From contig CAZEIW010000020.1 in NCBI GenBank assembly GCA_964512305.1, positions 1 through 10,324 of the forward strand: a stretch of DNA of 10,324 nucleotides, given 5' to 3'. The position numbers and the translations under genes were made by a program. Positions 1-5,725 of this stretch are shown piece by piece (position 1 is the first letter of the stretch; each line of letters opens with the position of its first letter). The notes beneath the pieces were generated by a model, which was not told where the DNA came from, made no database searches, and saw only the letters and a list, made by a program, of their open reading frames with translations. The stretch is from CAZEIW01 sp964512305 (GTDB lineage: Bacteria > Pseudomonadota > Gammaproteobacteria > Burkholderiales > Burkholderiaceae_F).

Positions 1-1268
1 CCCAGGATCGCCGCCATCGCGTCGTCCTCGGAATCGAATACCCGCGCCGGCCCCGTGATCACCGGGTTCTTGAGGCCGGTGATCTTCGCGACGCACCCCT
101 CGCTCGCGAGGTTGCCCTTCAGGATCGCGAGGTGCCCCTGCCGGTAAAGCGGACGGCCGAAGGGGCGGATCACATCCTGGTCGCTCCGGGGCTCGGCCGG
201 CACGTCGCGCAGCGCCTCGGCCATCGTCTGCCCCGTGATCGTCATGCACCCGCCGTGCAGCAGGCCATTTTCGAGCAGGATCTTGAGCACCTGCGGGATG
301 CCGCCGGCGGCATGCAGGTCGGTCGCCGCGTAACGGCCCGACGGCTTCATCTCGCACAGCACCGGCACGCGCACGCGCACGCGCTCGAAGTCGTCGAGCG
401 TCCATTCCACCCGGGCCGCGTGCGCGATCGCGAGGTAGTGCAGCACCGCGTTGGTCGAGCCGCCGACCGCCATGACCAGGCTGATCGCGTTCTCGATCGA
501 CTGCCGCGTGATGATGTCGCTCGGCCGCCGGCCCTTCTTCACGGCATCGATCAGCACCCGCGCGGACTCCGCGGTGCTGTCGAGCTTGTCCTGGTCCGGA
601 TTGGCCATCGTCGACGAGTACAGCAGGCTCATGCCGAGCGCCTCGAACGACGAGCTCATCGTGTTGGCGGTGTACATGCCGCCGCAGGAGCCGGAGCCCG
701 GGATGCAGCGGCGCTCGATCTCCTTGAAGTCGGCCGCGTCGAGGCGGCCGGCCGTGAACTCGCCGACGGCCTCGAAGGCGGAAACGATCGTCAGGTCTTT
801 GCCCTTGTAGTGGCCCGGCTTGACGGTCCCGCCGTAGACGAAGATCGCCGGCACGTTGCAGCGGGCGATCCCGATCATCCCGCCCGGCATGTTCTTGTCG
901 CAGCCGCCGACCACGACCACGCCGTCCATCCACTGGCCGTTGACGCAGGTCTCGATGCAGTCGGCGATCACTTCGCGCGACACCAGCGAGTACTTCATGC
1001 CCTCGGTGCCCATGCCGATGCCGTCGGACACGGTCGGCACGCCGAAGGTCTGCGAGTTGCAGCCGCCGCGCGCGATCTCGGCGACGGCCGAGTCCGCGAG
1101 GCGCTGCAGCCCGGAATTGCACGGCGTGATCGTCGAGTGCGAGTTGGCCACGCCGATCATCGGCTTGTCGAAGTCCGCGTCGCGGTACCCCATCGCGTAG
1201 TACATCGCGCGATTGGGCGAGCGCGCCACTCCCTGGGTGACGTTCTTCGAGCGTTCGTTGTAAGGCAT
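1..1268 (-). CDS. ilvD: Dihydroxy-acid dehydratase, 3' end cut by window edge
   Basis: IlvD dehydrates 2,3-dihydroxy-isovalerate and 2,3-dihydroxy-3-methylvalerate to the 2-keto acids, the penultimate step of valine and isoleucine synthesis, in the cytoplasm. The reading frame starts at ATG 1268-1266 (MPYNERSKNVTQG) and runs open to base 1, giving 422 codons of a family that is usually about 560 residues, so the C-terminal quarter is missing. Visible hallmarks: the Fe-S cluster cysteines C50 (TPCNSG), C123 (GGCDKNMPG) and C195 (GSGSCGGMYTANT), the Mg-binding aspartates D82 and D124, and K125, the lysine that is carbamylated in the family. No frameshift is seen. A GGGACGGGACG stretch just before the ATG is a weak ribosome site. 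The gene is divergent from lgt across 84 bases. A 407-codon frame open on the opposite strand over this gene is a GC-driven shadow. Confidence 0.97.
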   Translation of the reverse strand, partial: MPYNERSKNVTQGVARSPNRAMYYAMGYRDADFDKPMIGVANSHSTITPCNSGLQRLADSAVAEIARGGCNSQTFGVPTVSDGIGMGTEGMKYSLVSREVIADCIETCVNGQWMDGVVVVGGCDKNMPGGMIGIARCNVPAIFVYGGTVKPGHYKGKDLTIVSAFEAVGEFTAGRLDAADFKEIERRCIPGSGSCGGMYTANTMSSSFEALGMSLLYSSTMANPDQDKLDSTAESARVLIDAVKKGRRPSDIITRQSIENAISLVMAVGGSTNAVLHYLAIAHAARVEWTLDDFERVRVRVPVLCEMKPSGRYAATDLHAAGGIPQVLKILLENGLLHGGCMTITGQTMAEALRDVPAEPRSDQDVIRPFGRPLYRQGHLAILKGNLASEGCVAKITGLKNPVITGPARVFDSEDDAMAAIL

Positions 1269-1352
1269 CGTCCCGTCCCTGCAGTCGTGTCTCTACAATC
1301 CCGATCCGCGTTCGATAACGCGATCCGGCTCCCGCATTCTAGGCACAACCCG
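1269..1352. promoter_or_regulatory. Divergent ilvD/lgt intergenic region with a small palindrome
   Basis: These 84 bases must hold the start signals of ilvD (leftward) and lgt (rightward). A rightward -10-like TACAAT lies at 1294-1299 (5 of 6 matches), without a convincing -35. An imperfect palindrome lies at 1303-1325: GAT-C-CGCGTT, loop CGAT, AACGCG-ATC, with one bulged C. It could be an operator, but no regulator can be named. The site is 3' of the TACAAT box, in the expected lgt leader. Confidence 0.35.
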
Positions 1353-2186
1353 ATGCTGATACATCCCCAGTTCGACCCGGTGGCGTTCTCGATCGGGCCG
1401 CTGTCGGTCCGCTGGTACGGCCTCATGTACCTGGCGGGGTTCCTGATGTTCATCGCGCTCGGGCGCCTGCGAGCGCGCGACGCCTGGCGCGGGATGAGCG
1501 CGCGCGATGTCGAGGACCTGCTGTTCTGGGGCGTGTTCGGGGTCATCCTGGGCGGGCGCCTGGGCTACGTGCTCTTCTACAAGCCGGGCTACTACCTCGA
1601 GAACCCGCTCGAGATCCCGATGCTGTGGAAGGGCGGGATGGCCTCGCACGGCGGCATCATCGGCGTCGTGACCGTGATGTGGCTGTTCGCGCGCGCGCGC
1701 GCCAAGCCGTTCTTCCAGGTCACGGACTTCGTCGTGCCGCTGTGCCCGCTCGGGCTGGCCGCAGGGCGCCTCGGCAACTTCATCAACGGCGAGCTGTGGG
1801 GCCGGCCGGCCGATCCGGCGCGCTGGCCTTGGGCGATGGTGTTCCCGCAGGCGCACGACGGCGGCATTCCGCGCCACCCGTCGCAGCTGTACCAGTTCGC
1901 GCTCGAGGGCGTGCTGCTGTTCGTGATCCTGTGGCTGTTTTCGCGCAAGCCGAGACCGCCCGGCGTCGTCAGCTGCGCGTTCCTGATCGGCTACGGCGTG
2001 CTGCGCTTCGTCGCCGAGTTCGCGCGCGAGCCCGACGATTTCCTGGGCCTGCTCGCCTTCCGCCTCTCGCTCGGGCAGTGGCTGTCGATCCCGATGATCG
2101 CCGCCGGCCTGGTGATGCTGCCGATCGTGCTGCGGCGCGCGCGCAAGCTCCCTTCTCCCGCGGAGCGGGAGAAGGGCCGCAAGTAA
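1353..2186 (+). CDS. lgt: Prolipoprotein diacylglyceryl transferase
   Basis: Lgt is an inner-membrane enzyme that moves diacylglycerol from phosphatidylglycerol to the lipobox cysteine of prolipoproteins, the first step of lipoprotein maturation. The 277-residue product has several hydrophobic helices and the family signature GRLGNFINGELWG at 138-150. Residues corresponding to the E. coli essential set are visible: H99 (SHGG, like H103), R139 (like R143), Y214 and R218 (YGVLRF, like Y235 and R239). HPSQLYQ at 175-181 is also typical. The start is ATG 1353, where homology begins (HPQFDPVAFSIGPLSVRWYG); the ribosome site is weak (AGG at 1341-1343). The frame is open upstream to base 132, but that part is antisense to ilvD and is not protein-like for this family. 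The last 12 residues (LPSPAEREKGRK) are encoded by a perfect palindromic repeat and are probably not ancestral. Confidence 0.96.
   Translation: MLIHPQFDPVAFSIGPLSVRWYGLMYLAGFLMFIALGRLRARDAWRGMSARDVEDLLFWGVFGVILGGRLGYVLFYKPGYYLENPLEIPMLWKGGMASHGGIIGVVTVMWLFARARAKPFFQVTDFVVPLCPLGLAAGRLGNFINGELWGRPADPARWPWAMVFPQAHDGGIPRHPSQLYQFALEGVLLFVILWLFSRKPRPPGVVSCAFLIGYGVLRFVAEFAREPDDFLGLLAFRLSLGQWLSIPMIAAGLVMLPIVLRRARKLPSPAEREKGRK
2150..2176. repeat. Perfect inverted repeat inside the lgt 3' end
   Basis: The 12-base arm CCCTTCTCCCGC at 2150-2161 is followed by loop GGA and the exact complement GCGGGAGAAGGG at 2165-2176. It shares the CTCCCGC/GCGGGAG core with the composite repeat at 2193-2300, so it looks like one diverged unit of the same family. 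It codes for the last residues of Lgt (SPAEREKG). In RNA it would form a very stable hairpin 7 bases before the stop codon. Confidence 0.85.
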
Positions 2187-2192
2187 GCAACT

Positions 2193-2300
2193 CCCCTCTC
2201 CCGCTTCGCGGGAGAGGGGCCGGGGGTGAGGGCGGCCGCCGAAGCTCCGCTCTCCACCCTCACCCCCAACCCCTCTCCCGCGCGGCGCGCGGGAGAGGGG
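2193..2300. repeat. Composite palindromic intergenic repeat (REP/MITE-like)
   Basis: Three perfect stems lie side by side and nested. Stem B pairs CCCCTCTCCCGC (2193-2204) with GCGGGAGAGGGG (2208-2219) around TTC. A wider arm, GGGGGTGAGGG (2222-2232), pairs with CCCTCACCCCC (2257-2267). Stem C pairs 2270-2283 with 2287-2300, 14 bp around GGC. Stems B and C share the same CCCCTCTCCCGC core, so the whole element is roughly symmetric around 2245. It fills the gap between the convergent lgt and Crp-family genes. No U-run follows any stem on either strand, so it is not a classical intrinsic terminator, though it could stop or stabilise both transcripts. Such elements are known as dispersed repeats in GC-rich proteobacteria; the wider copy number here is unknown. 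Confidence 0.9.
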
Positions 2301-2305
2301 AGCCT

Positions 2306-2953
2306 TCAGAACTTGTCCGGCAGCTTGCGCAGGATCGTGTAGACCCGGTCGGAGACCGAGATGTAACCGCCGCGCACGAGCTCGGTGCAGATCCGGTTCA
2401 CCATGTCCCGTCCGGCGCCTACCCGGCTCGCGATCGCCTGCTGCGTCATGGCCTCCGGGATCACCTTCCTGCCGTCAGGCGCCTCGTGCGCCAGCGAATT
2501 GAGCAGGTTGCGCACCCGCTCGTAGACGCCCGAAAGGGCCAGTTCCTTCACGCTTTCGGTGGCGGCGCGCGCGCGCTCGATCAGCACCTTGATGAGGTTG
2601 AGCGCCAGCTCGGGATTCTGCTTGATCGACTCCAGCAGCGCCTCCGAATCGATCACCGAGCAGGTCAGCGTCTCCACCGCGCGCACCGAGGCCGACCGCG
2701 GCGAGCCGTCGAGCGACATCTCGCCGAAGTACTCGCCCGGCCCGAGGTCGTCGAGGATCATCTCCTTGCCGTCGACGTTGGACACGTACACGTGCGCCTT
2801 GCCGGCGAGAATCACGTACATCGAATCGCCGCGCGTGCCCTCCTGGATCACGACCGCACCCTTCTGGAACGGGGGCCGGACCTGTCCCCGCAGCGCAAGC
2901 TCGCGCACCACCCGATCGCCGATCTGCTCGATTACCTGATCCCACCTGCCCAC
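2306..2953 (-). CDS. Crp/Fnr-family transcription regulator, downstream copy
   Basis: The 215-residue protein has an N-terminal cyclic-nucleotide-binding beta-roll (about 15-125), a linking helix (about 115-155) and a C-terminal winged helix-turn-helix (about 165-205). The phosphate-binding cassette reads YFGEMSLDGSPRSASV (76-90... region), with R86 and S87 at the positions that hold cAMP in E. coli CRP, so nucleotide binding is likely. The recognition helix (GAGRDMVNRICTEL) keeps the CRP pattern Arg-acidic-xxx-Arg (R182, D183, R187). There is no FNR-type N-terminal cysteine set, so an oxygen-sensing Fe-S role is unlikely. The start is GTG 2953-2951, preceded by GGAAGGGGG; no ATG fits, and the tandem paralogue starts the same way (VGxWDQ). 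It follows the other regulator by 29 bases, so the two are probably cotranscribed. Homology runs through the whole length; the long in-frame extension upstream overlaps the paralogue out of frame and is rejected. Target genes are unknown. Confidence 0.9.
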   Translation of the reverse strand: MGRWDQVIEQIGDRVVRELALRGQVRPPFQKGAVVIQEGTRGDSMYVILAGKAHVYVSNVDGKEMILDDLGPGEYFGEMSLDGSPRSASVRAVETLTCSVIDSEALLESIKQNPELALNLIKVLIERARAATESVKELALSGVYERVRNLLNSLAHEAPDGRKVIPEAMTQQAIASRVGAGRDMVNRICTELVRGGYISVSDRVYTILRKLPDKF

Positions 2954-2963
2954 TTCTGCCCCC

Positions 2964-2982
2964 TTCCGGCCGCGGGCCGGAA
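2964..2982 (-). promoter_or_regulatory. Perfect hairpin between the two regulator genes
   Basis: TTCCGGCC (2964-2971), loop GCG, GGCCGGAA (2975-2982) is a perfect 8-bp stem that fills most of the 29-base gap. It begins directly after the stop codon of the upstream regulator. On the transcribed strand its 3' arm ends in GGAA, the first half of the GGAAGGGGG ribosome site of the downstream gene. It could therefore lower translation of the second regulator or protect the upstream message. The structure is seen; the role is inferred. Confidence 0.6.
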
Positions 2983-3627
2983 TCACCAGCGCGACGGCGG
3001 CTTGCGCCGGATGGTGATCTGCTTGTCGACGATCGTGATGTACCCGCCTATCTGCAGATCCTTGAAGATGCGGCTGATCATGTCGCGCGATGCGCCCACC
3101 CGGTCGGCGATGTCCTGCTGGGTCCAGCGCTCGAGGACCCGCAGCGTGCCGTCGGGCTGCTCGACGCCGTGCTGCAGCAGCAGCCCGACGACCCGGTTGT
3201 ACACGTCGAGCAGGGCGAGGTTCTTGACGTTGTAGGTCGCAACCCGGGCGCGCTCGATCAGGGTCGCGATTAGCGCCATCGCGACATCCGCGTCGGCCGC
3301 GATCGCCTCGCGCACCGCAACGCGGCTGACCACCGAGCAGGTCGTCGGCTCGAGCGCCATCACCGAGGCGGACCGCGGCTTGCCGTCGAGCGCCATCTCG
3401 CCCACGTAGTCTCCGGCCCCGTAGTGGTCCAGGATCATTTCCCTGCCGTTGAGGTCCGAAACGTAGACCTTGACCTTTCCCGACAGGATCACGAACATCG
3501 AGTCGCCGCTGTCGCCCTCGCCGATGATCACGGTGTTCTTGGGATAGGTGCGGATCTGGCCACGCTGCGCCAGCTCGCGCGCGGTCGGATCCCCGAACGC
3601 AGCGATCGCCTGATCCCAATTCCCCAC
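2983..3627 (-). CDS. Crp/Fnr-family transcription regulator, upstream copy
   Basis: The 214-residue protein is a tandem paralogue of its downstream neighbour, about half identical by eye and collinear over the full length. It has a cyclic-nucleotide-binding domain (about 15-125), a long helix, and a winged helix-turn-helix (about 165-205). The cassette VGEMALDGKPRSASV keeps G76, E77, R85 and S86, so cyclic-nucleotide binding is plausible. The recognition helix GASRDMISRIFKDL has R181, D182 and R186 at the positions of R180, E181 and R185 of E. coli CRP. The start is GTG 3627-3625 with a strong GGAGG site (3637-3633) 5 bases before it, which settles the start over longer open frame upstream. 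It is the first gene of a leftward pair and is divergent from the CHASE2 cyclase, whose product it may sense. No Fe-S cysteine cluster is present. Confidence 0.92.
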   Translation of the reverse strand: MGNWDQAIAAFGDPTARELAQRGQIRTYPKNTVIIGEGDSGDSMFVILSGKVKVYVSDLNGREMILDHYGAGDYVGEMALDGKPRSASVMALEPTTCSVVSRVAVREAIAADADVAMALIATLIERARVATYNVKNLALLDVYNRVVGLLLQHGVEQPDGTLRVLERWTQQDIADRVGASRDMISRIFKDLQIGGYITIVDKQITIRRKPPSRW

Positions 3628-3654
3628 TCGATCCTCCGTCGGCCCTGACTGCCA

Positions 3655-3682
3655 ATTATCCGGGACACACCGTCCTTGACAA
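3655..3682 (-). promoter_or_regulatory. Sigma-70-like promoter for the regulator pair
   Basis: On the minus strand, TTGTCA (3682-3677, 5 of 6 matches) is spaced 16 bases from GATAAT (3660-3655, 5 of 6). This predicts a start near 3648 and a short leader of about 20 bases carrying the GGAGG site. The -35 overlaps a perfect plus-strand TTGACA at 3676-3681 that points toward the cyclase, but I find no matching -10 for it at 16-18 bases. A partial inverted repeat GGAC-N5-GTCC (3663-3675) sits in the spacer. I see no clear TGTGA-N6-TCACA site. Confidence 0.55.
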
Positions 3683-3773
3683 CCGTTTCCGGATCTTGCC
3701 GGCGGGACAGTCGGCTCGAATGAGACAATCCAGACCCGCGCCGCATGCCGGGGGGAACTTGTCGAAGGACGCG

Positions 3774-5624
3774 ATGGCAGCAGCTTGGGCTTGGCTCGTG
3801 CCGGGCGGCGAAGCGGGGCGGCTCGCCTTGCTGTCGTTGGTGACCGGCCTCGCGCTGGCCGGCCTGGCCGGCCCGCCCACGGGTCTGAGCGAGCGCATCG
3901 ACGAAGGCCTGTTCGATCTCCAGGTCCGCCTGATCCGGGTGCTGCGCCCGCCGGCGCCGGCACCCTCGGCGCCCGACGTCGTGATCGTCGGCATCGACGA
4001 ATCGACCTTGAAGGCGATCGAGGTTCCGCTCGCGATGATCCACGTCCCGCTTGGCGCCGCGCTCAAGGGCATCGCGGCGGCCGGGCCGGCAACGACCGCG
4101 CTCGACGTCGTGCTGCCCACGCGCTCGTACGACAAACTGGTGCCGGGCCTCGATCACGCGCTCGTCGAGGGACTGGCGACGATCAGGCGCGCGGGGGGAA
4201 TCGTCTTCGTCCTGGACGCCGACTCGACAGGCCAGGTCCGGCCTCCCGAAGACACGCTGATCGCCGCGGCCGGTGGCGTCGAATCGCTCGGCGCAGCCTT
4301 CTATCCCGAGGACAACGACGGCGTCGTGCGCCGGTTCGACCCGCATCTGACGCCTCCGCTGCCGCCCCTCGCATCGGTGATCGCGCAGCGCCTTGGCCGC
4401 GGGGAGCGTGTCGCCCGGGCGGGATGGATCGACTACACGCGCGGCACCAGGTTCACCTATGTGCCCCTGATCGACGTCGTCCGTTGGTACGAGACGGGCG
4501 ACCTCGCGACGCTGCGCAGCCACTTCAACGGCCGCGTCGTGCTGATCGGCAGCGTGCTGCCGTACGCCGATCGGCTGTCGCAGCCGATCAATCTGGTCGG
4601 CTGGGTCTACCCGGAAGCTGCCCCGCCGGGCGTCCTGATCCACGCGCAGTTGCTGCGGTCGGTGCTCGGCGCGGGCCTCATCCATCCGGTCGCGCCAGCG
4701 ATCGAAGTGCTGCTGACGCTTGCGCTTGCCGCGGTGGCGTTCGTGGGCGCCGTGTCGTGGCGCTGGGCCATCCTGATCCTGGCCGTCGGCGCGAGCTTCC
4801 TGGGCGCGGCCTGGCTGCAGTCGGCCGGCTGGCGGCTGGCGCTCGGGGTACCCTGGATGGCGGGGGTCGCCGCCACCGGGATTCGCACGACACTCGACGT
4901 CGCAGCGGCGCGGCGCGCGCGGGCTCGCCTGGCGACCACGTTCGGCGGCTACGTCAGTCCTCAAGTGCTGCGAGCGATCCTCGGCGGGGAGGTCGACGCC
5001 GGGCCCGGGCGGCGGAAAATGGCCTTCCTGTTCGCCGACCTGCGGGGCTTCACCTCCTGGTCGGAGATCACGCCTCCGGAGCGGGTGCTGGAGGTGCTCA
5101 ACCGCTATTACGCGTCGATCACGCCCCTGATCCATCGCTGCGGGGGCACGATCGACAACTTCCGGGGCGACGGGATCATGGTGATGTTCGGCGCGCCGGA
5201 GCCGGTCGCTTCCGAGTGCGACGCGGCGTTCGAGAGCGCGCGTGAAATTCTGGCCGCGACCGTGCGCCTGAACGGCGAGCTCGCCGCCACCCTCGGCGGC
5301 CGGCCGCTCGAGGTCTCGATCGGGCTGGCGTGGGGTGAGGCCGTCTTCGGCGACCTGGGCAGCGAGGAACGCAAGGATTTCACCGCGCTCGGCGATATGG
5401 TCAACGTCGCCGCGCGGTTGCAGGATCTGGCGAAGACGATCGGCTACCCGGTCGTGATGACGGCGGCATTCGCCGAGCGCCTGTCGCACGTTGCCGGCAT
5501 CGATCCGCCGCAGGCGCTGGGCGAGCGGGAATTGCGCGGGCACTCTCCCGTGACGCTGGCCGGCTGGCGGCCGCGCGGAAAGCCGCAGGAGGGGCTTGAT
5601 GACGGAGTGAGCGCGGGAAGGTGA
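3774..5624 (+). CDS. CHASE2-domain class III nucleotide cyclase (membrane sensor)
   Basis: The product would make cAMP or cGMP from ATP or GTP at the inner membrane in response to a periplasmic signal. From ATG 3774 it is 616 residues: a membrane anchor (about 15-35), a CHASE2 domain (about 40-300; IDEGLFDLQVRL and PDVVIVGIDESTL are typical), about three hydrophobic segments (308-370), and a class III catalytic domain (about 412-575). Metal aspartates are D422 (FADLRGF) and D466 (FRGDGIMVMFG). The transition-state pair N544 and R548 is intact (GDMVNVAAR). T537 (DFTALG) replaces the base-selecting Asp, as in class IIIb enzymes. N462 (DNFRGD) stands where adenylate cyclases usually have Lys, so the substrate is uncertain. 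The start is chosen for AAGGA at 3765-3769, with a short 4-base gap; in-frame TTG 3759 behind GGGGGA, ATG 3720 and TTG 3696 are alternatives. It is divergent from two Crp-type regulators and followed by a FecR-domain gene, 101 bases on. Confidence 0.93.
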   Translation: MAAAWAWLVPGGEAGRLALLSLVTGLALAGLAGPPTGLSERIDEGLFDLQVRLIRVLRPPAPAPSAPDVVIVGIDESTLKAIEVPLAMIHVPLGAALKGIAAAGPATTALDVVLPTRSYDKLVPGLDHALVEGLATIRRAGGIVFVLDADSTGQVRPPEDTLIAAAGGVESLGAAFYPEDNDGVVRRFDPHLTPPLPPLASVIAQRLGRGERVARAGWIDYTRGTRFTYVPLIDVVRWYETGDLATLRSHFNGRVVLIGSVLPYADRLSQPINLVGWVYPEAAPPGVLIHAQLLRSVLGAGLIHPVAPAIEVLLTLALAAVAFVGAVSWRWAILILAVGASFLGAAWLQSAGWRLALGVPWMAGVAATGIRTTLDVAAARRARARLATTFGGYVSPQVLRAILGGEVDAGPGRRKMAFLFADLRGFTSWSEITPPERVLEVLNRYYASITPLIHRCGGTIDNFRGDGIMVMFGAPEPVASECDAAFESAREILAATVRLNGELAATLGGRPLEVSIGLAWGEAVFGDLGSEERKDFTALGDMVNVAARLQDLAKTIGYPVVMTAAFAERLSHVAGIDPPQALGERELRGHSPVTLAGWRPRGKPQEGLDDGVSAGR

Positions 5625-5725
5625 ATATTCCGCCTGCTGCACCCGGAGCATTCGAATCGGGCCGCGGGGACAATCCTCTATGCTGAACGCGGAACGTGGT
5701 CTGCGGCGCGGACCAGGGAGGCGCG

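Noticed and set aside
132..1352. Long plus-strand open frame antisense to ilvD, in frame with lgt
   Set aside because: IlvD on the minus strand matches its family through the whole stretch. The plus frame is rich in Arg/His/Ala and has no family resemblance, and Lgt homology begins at 1353.
2306..3627. FNR-type oxygen sensors
   Set aside because: Neither protein has the N-terminal cysteine cluster of FNR. The CRP-type Arg-Ser nucleotide pair is present instead.
2954..3655. N-terminal extension of the downstream regulator to 449 residues
   Set aside because: It overlaps the upstream regulator gene in another frame and is low-complexity. A GTG with a ribosome site at 2953 matches the paralogue start.
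3628..3773. CRP binding site in the divergent region
   Set aside because: I looked for TGTGA-N6-TCACA and FNR-like TTGAT-N4-ATCAA and found no convincing match, only a short GGAC-N5-GTCC repeat.
3528..5651. 707-codon minus-strand open frame opposite the cyclase
   Set aside because: The plus strand encodes clear CHASE2 and cyclase motifs. The minus frame is an Arg/Asp/His-rich shadow caused by high GC at third positions.
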